DNA of 29,375 bases from an uncultured Collinsella sp. (GTDB lineage Bacteria; Actinomycetota; Coriobacteriia; Coriobacteriales; Coriobacteriaceae), in contig CALHDP010000083.1 of the NCBI GenBank assembly GCA_938023085.1, positions 1 to 29,375 of the forward strand. The letters are read 5' to 3'. This document shows, piece after piece, positions 7,326-14,226 of this stretch (positions are counted from its first letter, which is position 1; the number at the start of each line of letters is the position of its first letter). Under the pieces are notes generated by a model, which worked only from the letters and a program-made list of their open reading frames with translations, was not told the origin of the DNA and ran no database searches. A program made the translations under genes and the position numbers.

Positions 7326-8378
7326 ATGATCACTTCCGAGCTTTTCGGCACCGCGCCGTGCGGTACCCCCGTTCATTGTTACACCCTCAACGGGCCCGAG
7401 ATCTGCGTTCGCATTATGGACTATGGCGCCACCGTGTTGGGCATCGACGTGCCCGACATCCCCGGCAACGCGCGCGATGTGGTGCTGGGCTTCGATAAGC
7501 TCGAGGATTACTTTGACAACCCCGCCTGCTTTGGCGCGACCATCGGACCTGTGGCCAACCGCACTGCAGGTGCCACGATCACCATCGCCGGCACGGACTG
7601 GCATATGCCCGCCAACGAGGGCACCAACAACCTGCACAGCGATCTTGAGCATGGTCTGCACAAGCGCGTATGGGACGTTGAGCTCGACGAGGTCCACAAT
7701 GCCGTGCGCATGACCACCTCGCTTGAGGACGGTGAGCTGGGCCTTCCCGGCAACCGCACCTTTACGGCCGTGTTTACCGTGACGCGCACCGGCTGCTTCC
7801 GTATCGAATATGGCTGTGAGAGCGACCGCGCCACGTACGTGTCCATGACCAACCACACGTACTTTAACCTTGCCGGTCACAACGCCGGCATGGACTGTGA
7901 GCACTTCTTTGTTGCTAACGCTGCCCACTACCTGCCCATCAACGAGCAGAATATCCCCACCGGAGAGATCGCTCCGGTCGAGGGCACGCCGTTTGACTTC
8001 CGTGAGCTGCGCCCCGTCGCGCCCGGCATGGAAGCCGACGACCCGCAGATTAAGCAGGCCCGTGGCTACGACCACTGCCTGTGCATCGATGGCTATCAGT
8101 ACGGCCGTAATCTGCGCCGCGCGATGCACGTCGAGGAGATGTGGACCGGCCGTGAGCTGGACTATTACACCACTGCCCCGGGCGTGCAGCTCTACACCGG
8201 CAACTGGCTGGGCGACGAACACGCCAAAGACGATGCCAACTACGGTTGGGGCGCCGGCTTTGCCCTCGAGGCCGAAATGTATCCTGACACGCCGCACCAT
8301 GCGCTGTTCCCCCAGGGCATCGTGGGCCCCGGTCATCCCTACAGCAATGTGATCGAATACCACTTTATGAGGCACTAG
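7326..8378 (+). CDS. galM: galactose mutarotase (aldose 1-epimerase)
   Basis: The protein is 350 residues from ATG 7326, with AGGA 5 nt upstream; an earlier in-frame start at 7266 lacks family sequence. It interconverts alpha and beta galactose before phosphorylation. Family landmarks are GPVANRTAGA (74-83), TNHTYFNLAGH (175-185, catalytic-base region His177), GYDHC (247-251, Asp249) and LEAEMYP (314-320, catalytic Glu315). The length is typical. It is divergent from the DeoR-family gene across about 200 bp and stands alone, with its own terminator. Its likely role is to process the free hexose released by LacG or other galactosidases. Confidence 0.93.
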   Translation: MITSELFGTAPCGTPVHCYTLNGPEICVRIMDYGATVLGIDVPDIPGNARDVVLGFDKLEDYFDNPACFGATIGPVANRTAGATITIAGTDWHMPANEGTNNLHSDLEHGLHKRVWDVELDEVHNAVRMTTSLEDGELGLPGNRTFTAVFTVTRTGCFRIEYGCESDRATYVSMTNHTYFNLAGHNAGMDCEHFFVANAAHYLPINEQNIPTGEIAPVEGTPFDFRELRPVAPGMEADDPQIKQARGYDHCLCIDGYQYGRNLRRAMHVEEMWTGRELDYYTTAPGVQLYTGNWLGDEHAKDDANYGWGAGFALEAEMYPDTPHHALFPQGIVGPGHPYSNVIEYHFMRH

Positions 8379-8405
8379 GCCCACAACGCGACATATCGCA
8401 CAGCA

Positions 8406-8438
8406 ACGCCCGCCGGCACACCGCCGACGGGCGTTTTG
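8406..8438 (+). terminator. intrinsic terminator after galM
   Basis: ACGCCCG (8406-8412) and CGGGCGT (8428-8434), with inner CGG/CCG pairing, are followed by TTTT. It lies 28 bp past the galM stop. Confidence 0.8.
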
Positions 8439-8442
8439 CTAC

Positions 8443-8473
8443 CTAGTCATTGGGGACGTTCTTAAATGACTAG
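8443..8473. repeat. REP-like hairpin with GGGGACGTTC loop
   Basis: Perfect 9-bp arms CTAGTCATT (8443-8451) and AATGACTAG (8465-8473) flank a 13-nt loop beginning GGGGACGTTC. The right arm contains the last codons, and the arm base overlaps the stop, of the minus-strand PTS IIB gene. The loop resembles the cores of the elements at 28187-28255 and 29325-29375, although the stems differ. Confidence 0.65.
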
Positions 8474-8941
8474 CTGGATGGGGTCGGGGTTGGAGCTGGG
8501 GAGGTAGCGGATTTCTAGTTCTATGCCGAGCGCTTGCAGCTCTTTGAGGGCAGCGACGTCTGTGTCGTCTACGGCAACTGCGGGTGTTGCGGGACGCTTG
8601 CCCTCCCCTGCCTGCATATGGCCGATGCTGATCTTGGTGATCGGCACGCCGCCCTTAACCAGCGCGAGCGCATCGGCGGGTGAGGCCACCATGATCAGAA
8701 TCCATTGACGCGGCGTTGCGGTATGAATGATGTCGATGGTCCTTTGCACCGAGAAAAACCGCGTCCACACGCCCTCGGGCGCCGCGACCCTCATAGGCGC
8801 CCACTTGCGCGAATCCGCCGCAATCTCGTCGTTAACGATCAGGACGAGGTTGGAACCAACCGCCTCATTCCACAGCTCAACGCCTTGCCCGTAAATAAAC
8901 CGGTCATCGATGCGTGTGAGAAGGATCCTGGGTTGAGCCAT
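8462..8941 (-). CDS. orphan mannose/fructose/sorbose-type PTS IIB protein lacking the phospho-histidine
   Basis: The 159-residue protein from ATG 8941 has the length and sequence pattern of the PTS IIB sorbose-type family (ILLTRIDDRFIYGQG near the start, ISIGHMQAGEGKR in the middle). Active members carry the motif R-[IV]-D-D-R-[LF]-[IV]-H-G-Q-V, whose His accepts phosphate from IIA. Here the codon is TAC, giving Tyr17, and the following V is G. No IIA, IIC or IID gene is nearby. It is therefore unlikely to work as an ordinary transport subunit. A regulatory or relic role is possible. An upstream in-frame ATG at 8968 would add 9 residues but does not fit the family start. Confidence 0.85.
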   Translation of the reverse strand: MAQPRILLTRIDDRFIYGQGVELWNEAVGSNLVLIVNDEIAADSRKWAPMRVAAPEGVWTRFFSVQRTIDIIHTATPRQWILIMVASPADALALVKGGVPITKISIGHMQAGEGKRPATPAVAVDDTDVAALKELQALGIELEIRYLPSSNPDPIQLVI

Positions 8942-9080
8942 GGCAGCCCCATTCTGTTTGAGACCCATACGAGCGGGACGTCGGCCACCAACTCAACAGC
9001 AGGTCAAACGCCAAATGGGTGCCACAGACATCACGCTTCTAATATTAGTGCATTTAAAGTGAGAAAAGCCGTCAGAACAC

Positions 9081-9109
9081 TTGCGCGGATGAGCGATGTC
9101 CCGTATCAT
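9081..9109 (+). promoter_or_regulatory. promoter of the tRNA-Thr gene
   Basis: TTGCGC (9081-9086) and TATCAT (9104-9109) are spaced by exactly 17 bp. The predicted start near 9116 lies about 33 bp before the tRNA. Confidence 0.65.
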
Positions 9110-9148
9110 AGACAGCCGTTGACGCCTCAGTTGCGTCACCACATGGCC

Positions 9149-9224
9149 GCCAGCGTAGCTCAGTTGGTAGAGCACCGCTCTCGTAAAGCGGGGGTCACCG
9201 GTTCGAGCCCGGTCGCTGGCTCCA
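9149..9224 (+). tRNA. tRNA-Thr (anticodon CGT)
   Basis: The sequence folds as a full cloverleaf. The acceptor arm is GCCAGCG/CGCTGGC, the D stem GCTC/GAGC, and the anticodon stem CCGCT/AGCGG with loop CTCGTAA, so the anticodon CGT reads ACG. The T arm is ACCGG-TTCGAGC-CCGGT, the discriminator base is T, and CCA is encoded. It has its own promoter and terminator, so it is a single-gene unit. Confidence 0.97.
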
Positions 9225-9235
9225 TTGCACAAGAT

Positions 9236-9258
9236 AGCCGCCTTCGGGCGGCTTTTTT
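9236..9258 (+). terminator. terminator of the tRNA-Thr unit
   Basis: AGCCGCC-TTCG-GGCGGCT is followed by TTTTTT, 12 bp after the tRNA 3' end. Confidence 0.92.
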
Positions 9259-9320
9259 GTTGCCGATTTTGAGTGCGTGCGCGCCAATCCAAGCATCGCC
9301 ACGTTGACCGCTTTCTACTC

Positions 9321-9377
9321 AAAAACAGAAAACCCCGCCAAACGTGATCCCCTAGGGAAAACGCATTTGGCGGGGTT
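9321..9377 (-). terminator. terminator of the gntR-nagA-yhcH operon
   Basis: AACCCCGCCAAA (9331-9342) and TTTGGCGGGGTT (9366-9377) are perfect 12-bp arms. On the minus strand they are followed by TTTTCTGTTTTTG. It lies 60 bp beyond the YhcH-family stop. Confidence 0.8.
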
Positions 9378-9380
9378 CTA

Positions 9381-9406
9381 GCGTGATTTCTATAGGGGAA
9401 TCACGC
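9381..9406. other. second hairpin beside the operon terminator
   Basis: GCGTGATT (9381-9388) pairs with AATCACGC (9399-9406). The 3' arm region GGGGAATCACG could instead pair with CGTGATCCCC (9343-9352) in the loop of the neighbouring terminator. The two structures could therefore be mutually exclusive or form a pseudoknot. Confidence 0.5.
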
Positions 9407-9437
9407 CATCAGACGAACAGCTCAGCCGAGTAGCTCG

Positions 9438-9911
9438 CTACTCCTCCCAGTAAGCATCTGCAAGCAGCTTAAAGCAAATCTTCTTGACCGGCTGTGCGCC
9501 ATCGCCCGGGAACTCGAGCGTGGGCATGTGAGGCTCGCCGGCAACGAACAGCGCAAACTTGTCGTCGGCAAGATCGCCGGCGATCGAGGCGTCGGAATCG
9601 ACCAGATCGCAGTCGTCCTTCTCGTCGAACTCCTGAACCAGCGTCAGGCTGCCCGTGGCAACCTTAAAGGCCTCGCGACCCTCGACATCAATCTGCAGGT
9701 CGTGATAGCGCTGATGCGTCTCGTAGTGGGCCTCGGCCTCGGGACGCGTCGTGGGAGCCATGACGTTCGCAAAGACCTTGTCGCCCAGAATCGGATGGCT
9801 GCCGACCTCGAGCTGCGCCAGGTCGTTCTCCTCGAGCCAGTCAATCAGCACGTCGAGGCCCTTGAGCATTCCGCGGTACTCCTCGATATCGCCCAATGCA
9901 CCGTAAATCAT
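9438..9911 (-). CDS. YhcH/YjgK/YiaL family protein
   Basis: The 157-residue protein is the usual length of this cupin-like family. Its landmarks are MIYGALGDI at the start, the HYETHQRYHDLQIDVEG segment (about residues 62-78, candidate metal ligands) and AGEPHMPTLEF near 124-134, with a conserved PVKKICFK end. Members are linked to sialic acid and amino-sugar use, perhaps as anomerases or epimerases; the reaction is not firmly settled. It lies 32 bp downstream of nagA with a good AGGGG ribosome site, so it is the last gene of the GlcNAc operon. That supports a role in amino-sugar phosphate handling. Confidence 0.9.
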   Translation of the reverse strand: MIYGALGDIEEYRGMLKGLDVLIDWLEENDLAQLEVGSHPILGDKVFANVMAPTTRPEAEAHYETHQRYHDLQIDVEGREAFKVATGSLTLVQEFDEKDDCDLVDSDASIAGDLADDKFALFVAGEPHMPTLEFPGDGAQPVKKICFKLLADAYWEE

Positions 9912-9943
9912 CTAAATCCCCTCTCGGATCGTTTCTTTGGCGA

Positions 9944-11113
9944 CTACTCGGCAAACGCATTGCCGACGCTGTTGCCACCCACATACGTCTCGACCAGGGT
10001 AAGGTCGGGATTGAACACGACAAAGTCGGCATCGCGGCCAGGCATAATGCTGCCACATTTATCCTCAACGTGAGCAGAGCGCGCGGGCACCTCGGTCGCC
10101 ATGCGAATTGCGATATCGGCGCTCGCAAGACCCCAGTCGACGATGTTCTTGACGCCCTGCGCGAGCGTGAGCACCGAGCCGGCGATGGCAGAGCCATCGG
10201 CAAGCCAGCAAAGGTTGTCCTTCATAATGACATCCATGCCACCGCTGGTGTACTTACCCTCGGGCATGCCGCCACAACCCAGGCAGTCGGTAATCAGCAC
10301 CGTGTGCTGCCAGCCCTTGGCCTGCAGCAGTGCCTTAATAGCAGCAGGGTTCACGTGTTTGCCGTCGCAAATGATCTCGGCATAGGTATTGGGCGTGGTC
10401 ATAGCGGCCCCGACGACACCGGGCTCACGGTGATGCAGACCGCGCTGGCCGTTGTAGGTATGCGTAAAGCAGCTGGCGCCAGCATTGATGGCGGCGGCGC
10501 ACTCATCATAGGTGGCATCGGAGTGGCCAATACAGGTCACGACGCCCTTTGCACTCAGAGCCGCGGCGTAAGCGGCAGCGCCGTCACGCTCGGCCGCCAT
10601 GGCGCTCTTGACGATGCGACCGCCGGCGGCCTCCTGCCACTCGTCAAAGACCTCCTCGGAGGGATCGATCAAAAAGGCAGGGTTCTGGGCGCCCACATGC
10701 TTCATGGTAAAGAACGGACCCTCTAGGTAGATGCCCTGAATACGGGCACCGCAGAACTCGGGCCCGCGCTCTTCGTCCGCCTGTGCAATAGCAGCACAGG
10801 CGTCCTTGATCTGCTCCACGCCGTCGGTAAAGGTCGTGGGCAGCCAGCTGGTGGTACCACGACGCGCGAGCTCGGTCGAGCTGATGTTGATGCCCTCGGC
10901 ATCGTTATCGGTCGTGGCATGGTTATAGAAGCCATGAATGTGGGTGTCCACCATGCCCGGCGCAATCCATGTACCCGAATAATCTTTGATCTCACAAGCG
11001 GGCTCATCGGCCTGCCAAGCGCCAAAGACGCCGTCTTCGACCATGAGGTAGCCGCCCAGCTGCGGCCCCGCCGGCAAAAAGAACTTGTCGGCCTTGATAG
11101 CATACGTGCTCAT
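9944..11113 (-). CDS. nagA: N-acetylglucosamine-6-phosphate deacetylase
   Basis: The 389-residue amidohydrolase converts GlcNAc-6-phosphate to glucosamine-6-phosphate and acetate in the cytoplasm. Landmarks are the HxH pair in VDTHIHG (His58/His60), metal ligand Glu131 in GIYLEGPFF, His197 in CIGHSDA, His218 in FTHTYNG, the substrate loop LHHREPG, and the catalytic Asp276 in LITDCLG. The length is normal. The ribosome site GGGAG is 5 nt before ATG 11113. It is transcribed after the GntR-type repressor gene and before the YhcH-family gene. NagB, the next pathway enzyme, is not in the window. Confidence 0.95.
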   Translation of the reverse strand: MSTYAIKADKFFLPAGPQLGGYLMVEDGVFGAWQADEPACEIKDYSGTWIAPGMVDTHIHGFYNHATTDNDAEGINISSTELARRGTTSWLPTTFTDGVEQIKDACAAIAQADEERGPEFCGARIQGIYLEGPFFTMKHVGAQNPAFLIDPSEEVFDEWQEAAGGRIVKSAMAAERDGAAAYAAALSAKGVVTCIGHSDATYDECAAAINAGASCFTHTYNGQRGLHHREPGVVGAAMTTPNTYAEIICDGKHVNPAAIKALLQAKGWQHTVLITDCLGCGGMPEGKYTSGGMDVIMKDNLCWLADGSAIAGSVLTLAQGVKNIVDWGLASADIAIRMATEVPARSAHVEDKCGSIMPGRDADFVVFNPDLTLVETYVGGNSVGNAFAE

Positions 11114-11256
11114 CTATGCTCCCGTACCCGCAGTGCGTTTTAGGGCGGATCAAAAACCACTGCATTGTTAATTCGAGCGATTGTTCGTTGCCTTCTACCG
11201 CCTGGCACATTTTGCACCCGCCGCAAAACACGCCAAGCCGTTTATACCCAATAACT

Positions 11257-11988
11257 CTAGACTGCGCGGTTGTGGTAGACCTTGTACTTAAACTGGTCGG
11301 CGCGCGCAACCGAACGCGTATACTCGATAACCTCGTTGTTCATGTCATATGTGGTACGAATCAAATCCAGCACCGGTGCGCCTTCGGTAATCTCGAGCAG
11401 ACGAGCGTCGGAATGGCGGGCGATACTCGCGTAGAATTCTTCCTCTGCCACGCGAACTTTCTCGTGAAAGTCCTGCTCGATCATGTCGTACAGCGATTTG
11501 TTCTCGATCATGGGGCGCTTAAGCGCAAAGAACTTGCGACTTGGCAGATATGTACACTCAATCATCAGCGGCACACCATCGGCTATACGCAGGCGCTTGA
11601 TCTTGTACAGGCGCTCGCCCAGGCGCGCATTCATCTCTACGGCAATATTCTTGTCAGCCTCGACCTCGGTAAACTCGAGAATCGTCGTCTTGGGCACACG
11701 GCCGATCGCCTTCATCTGCTCGGTAAAGCTATAGGTCTGCGTGAGGTTTGCCGTTTGCAGAGAGCGGTCGCACACCATGGTTCCACGGCCACGCTGACGA
11801 ACCACCAGGCCCAGGCGTTCAAGCTCCTGCAGGGCAAGGCGAACCGTAGTACGCGAAAGCCCGTAGCGCTCCGACAAGTCGCGCTCGGACGGCAAATAGT
11901 CGCCGGGCCGAAGTTCGTGATCGATTTTATCGGTCAACAAATCGACGAGCTGATCGTACAGAGGTTGTTTGCGCGCTCCCATTGCCAT
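11257..11988 (-). CDS. GntR/HutC-family repressor of amino-sugar genes (NagR/DasR-like)
   Basis: The protein is 243 residues from ATG 11988 (AGG 7 nt upstream). A longer reading to 12039 would run through the operator and lacks family sequence. The N-terminal winged helix carries LPSERDLSERYGLSRTTVRL. A UTRA effector domain follows from about residue 90, ending in DLIRTTYDMNNEVIEYTRSV. In this subfamily the UTRA domain binds GlcNAc-6-P or GlcN-6-P. It leads the nagA operon and follows nagE. A TGGT-N4-ACCA operator matching the known NagR/DasR core sits at its own promoter, so autorepression is likely. Confidence 0.92.
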   Translation of the reverse strand: MAMGARKQPLYDQLVDLLTDKIDHELRPGDYLPSERDLSERYGLSRTTVRLALQELERLGLVVRQRGRGTMVCDRSLQTANLTQTYSFTEQMKAIGRVPKTTILEFTEVEADKNIAVEMNARLGERLYKIKRLRIADGVPLMIECTYLPSRKFFALKRPMIENKSLYDMIEQDFHEKVRVAEEEFYASIARHSDARLLEITEGAPVLDLIRTTYDMNNEVIEYTRSVARADQFKYKVYHNRAV

Positions 11989-12019
11989 AATGATACCTGC
12001 CGGATAAATGACTCGAAAT

Positions 12020-12047
12020 TGGTTGTAACCAGACACCACGTACTATA
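12020..12047 (-). promoter_or_regulatory. promoter and NagR/DasR-type operator of the gntR-nagA operon
   Basis: On the minus strand TGCTATAGT is an extended -10 box (TATAGT at 12042-12047). The element TGGTTACAACCA (12020-12031) follows just after the expected start point. It matches the TGGT-N4-ACCA core of NagR/YvoA/DasR sites, with AACCA/TGGTT arms. An operator at about +4 to +15 is a classic repressor position. Confidence 0.75.
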
Positions 12048-12160
12048 GCAGTTTTATTGGAATAACAGCAGGTCAACCAGCATATTTCAATATTGTTTGC
12101 CGGTTGATAGCCTGCGCACTGTAATACCAATTACAACGCTACATCAGGTATCGAGGTAGC

Positions 12161-12197
12161 AAAAAGGGCCGCCCCCGCGGAGCGGGACGACCCTTTG
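12161..12197 (-). terminator. terminator after nagE
   Basis: Read on the minus strand, AAAGGGTCGTCCC and GGGGGCGGCCCTTTTT form a GC-rich stem ending in a T-run. It lies 23 bp past the nagE stop. Confidence 0.88.
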
Positions 12198-12219
12198 CAA
12201 GACGATACGTCTTTAAGGC

Positions 12220-13710
12220 TTAGAGAAGCTTCTTGAGCTCCTCGGCAACAGCCTGGACCTGCGTGCCGATGATGACCTGGGTAGCACCCTTGTCCATCTT
12301 CATGACACCCAGAGCGCCGGCCTTCTTGCAGGCAGCCTCGTCGACCAGAGCGGAATCGCCGAGCTCGAAGCGCAGGCGAGTAGCGCAGCAGTCAACGGTC
12401 TTGACGTTCTCCTTGCCACCGACGGCAGCGAGAACAGCGGCGGCCAGAGCGGCGAACTTGTCGTCGCCAGCAGCGGCGGAAGCAGAGGTCTCCTCGACAT
12501 CCTCATCCTCGCGACCAGGGGTCATGAGGTTGAACTTGGTGATGGCGAAGCGGAACACGAGGTAGAAGACCACGAAGGCAGCGATGCCCAGCGGGATGAT
12601 CATCCAGGTGTTGGCGGCAGCCGGGAGGCTAGAGGAGAACAGGAGGTCGGTAGCACCAGCGGAGAAGCAGAAGCCAGCACGGAAACCAACATAGTAGGTG
12701 ACGATGGTGAAGATGCCGTACAGGGCAGCGTACACGACGTAGAGCGGGAAGCACAGGAACATGAAGCCGAACTCGAAGGGCTCGGTGACGCCGCAGACGA
12801 AGGCGCAGATAGCAGCGGAGACAACCAGGCCGATAGCAGCCTTCTTGTTCTTAGCGGTCTGAACCATAGCCAGGGCAGCGCCCGGGATACCAAACATCAT
12901 GCAGGGGAAGAAGCCGGACATGTACATACCGAGGCTCCACTTGACGTCAGCAGAGGTCTCGCCAGCCCAGAAGTGGGTCAGGTCGCCCAGGCCGATGGTG
13001 TCGAACCAGAACACGTTGTTCAGAGCGTGGTGCAGACCGGTCGGGATGAGCAGGCGGTTGAGGAAGGCGTAGATGCCAGCGCCGATACCACCCATGGCGG
13101 CGATACCCTCACCAAGAGCAACAAGAGCACCGAAGATGAGCGGCCAAGCAAAGAGCAGGACGACGGAGACGACGATGCAGATGACGGCGGTCATGATGGC
13201 GACGCAACGCTTGCCGGAGAAGAAGGCCAGCCAGTCGGGAAGACGAGTGTCCTTGAACTTGTTGTAGCAAGTGCCACCGATGATGGCGGACAGGATGCCG
13301 ATGAAGGAGTTACCAGCGATCTTGGAGAACGCGATGCCCTCGGTCGTGGCAAGCCAAGCGGTCTGAGCATCGGCGTCCATACCACGAATGGTGCCAACAA
13401 CAGCGGGGTTCAAGAGCTGCTGGATCATCAGGAAGGCGACGAGGCCAGCGAGGCCAGCGGTGCCATCGTGATCGTCGGCAAGGCCGACAGCGGCGCCGAC
13501 TGCGAACAGCCAGGCCATGTTATCGATAAGAGCGCCGCCTGCCTTGATGAGCAGGAAACCGGCGGTATAGGCAAAACCGGTAGTGTCACCGACAGCACCC
13601 ATGACTGCGGGAGCGAGCAGGTAGCCCACGCCCATAAGAATACCTGCGACGGGAAGCGCCGCGACGGGAAGCATCAGCGCTTTGCCGAGCTTCTGGAGGT
13701 ACTTCATCAT
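12220..13710 (-). CDS. nagE: N-acetylglucosamine/glucose-family PTS permease, IIC-IIB
   Basis: Starting at ATG 13710 (GGAGGAG 7 nt upstream) the protein is 496 residues; longer readings add unrelated sequence. Residues 1-400 are the polytopic IIC domain with PTGLHHALNN and the sugar-site motif GVTEPFEFGFMF. After an acidic linker, residues about 415-496 form a IIB domain with VDCCATRLR, where Cys442 is the expected phosphocysteine. The order IIC-IIB without a fused IIA is common in this family. Adjacent gntR and nagA, plus GntR-type operators, favour GlcNAc over glucose. A shared general IIA is presumably encoded elsewhere. Confidence 0.88.
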   Translation of the reverse strand: MMKYLQKLGKALMLPVAALPVAGILMGVGYLLAPAVMGAVGDTTGFAYTAGFLLIKAGGALIDNMAWLFAVGAAVGLADDHDGTAGLAGLVAFLMIQQLLNPAVVGTIRGMDADAQTAWLATTEGIAFSKIAGNSFIGILSAIIGGTCYNKFKDTRLPDWLAFFSGKRCVAIMTAVICIVVSVVLLFAWPLIFGALVALGEGIAAMGGIGAGIYAFLNRLLIPTGLHHALNNVFWFDTIGLGDLTHFWAGETSADVKWSLGMYMSGFFPCMMFGIPGAALAMVQTAKNKKAAIGLVVSAAICAFVCGVTEPFEFGFMFLCFPLYVVYAALYGIFTIVTYYVGFRAGFCFSAGATDLLFSSSLPAAANTWMIIPLGIAAFVVFYLVFRFAITKFNLMTPGREDEDVEETSASAAAGDDKFAALAAAVLAAVGGKENVKTVDCCATRLRFELGDSALVDEAACKKAGALGVMKMDKGATQVIIGTQVQAVAEELKKLL

Positions 13711-14020
13711 ATGGTATCTCCTCCAACCTTTCTTTCGTTGTTCACCAACGAGTTCCATGTCCGCGCCTTGTGCATACCGGCTTCTCCGCTTGCCGGCATT
13801 GATGCGCAAACTTAGACAACCCAGTCCCTATTTGGGGTTGCTGGTATGTACGGTAGCACACACTCAATTCAAACGTCCACCACATTTCGTTCAAATTACT
13901 ATATCGTTGCCAAACGGTTATTTTTGGCCCGTAAACGGTAATTTACGCAGGTAGACATGGTGCGTTTCTTTCATTACCAAACTAATTCTTAGCAATTACC
14001 ATTCGATTTCGTTTCAAAAT

Positions 14021-14063
14021 TGGTTACTACCAGATGAACAGTGGTACCACATTGTTACTACCA
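14021..14063 (-). promoter_or_regulatory. paired TGGT-N4-ACCA operators far upstream of nagE
   Basis: TGGTTACTACCA (14021-14032) and TTGTTACTACCA (14052-14063, one mismatch) are direct repeats 31 bp apart, three helical turns. GTGGTACCAC (14041-14050) is a perfect palindrome between them. They fit the core seen at 12020-12031 and probably bind the same GntR-type protein. They lie about 310 bp before the nagE start. The rest of the 13711-14149 stretch shows no gene. I see only a CGTAAA/TTTACG hairpin in it and no convincing promoter closer to nagE. Confidence 0.6.
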
Positions 14064-14149
14064 GTTTAGCCGAAATCGTTTTCACTTTATATGAATAAAG
14101 TGTCCCAAAATTTGCATACAACCACCCCCTCCCATTGCCCCCCAGTGCA

Positions 14150-14187
14150 AAAAGCCCACTAGAACGATGTCCGTTCTAGCGGGCTTA
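14150..14187 (-). terminator. terminator of the SurA-N-like gene
   Basis: On the minus strand AAGCCCGCTAGAACG pairs with CGTTCTAGTGGGCTTTTT around a short loop. It lies 40 bp beyond the stop at 14227. Confidence 0.9.
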
Positions 14188-14226
14188 TCAGATTTTTGGC
14201 TACACGCTCGGCGGCTCAGGCAAACC

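Noticed and set aside
9149..9258. tRNA-Thr as an integration site for a mobile element
   Set aside because: No integrase gene and no repeat of the tRNA 3' end were seen nearby.
8993..9322. 109-residue minus-strand frame containing ASDRARTGDPRFTRAVLYQLSY
   Set aside because: This peptide is the familiar false prediction from the antisense of a tRNA and its surroundings; here it covers tRNA-Thr.
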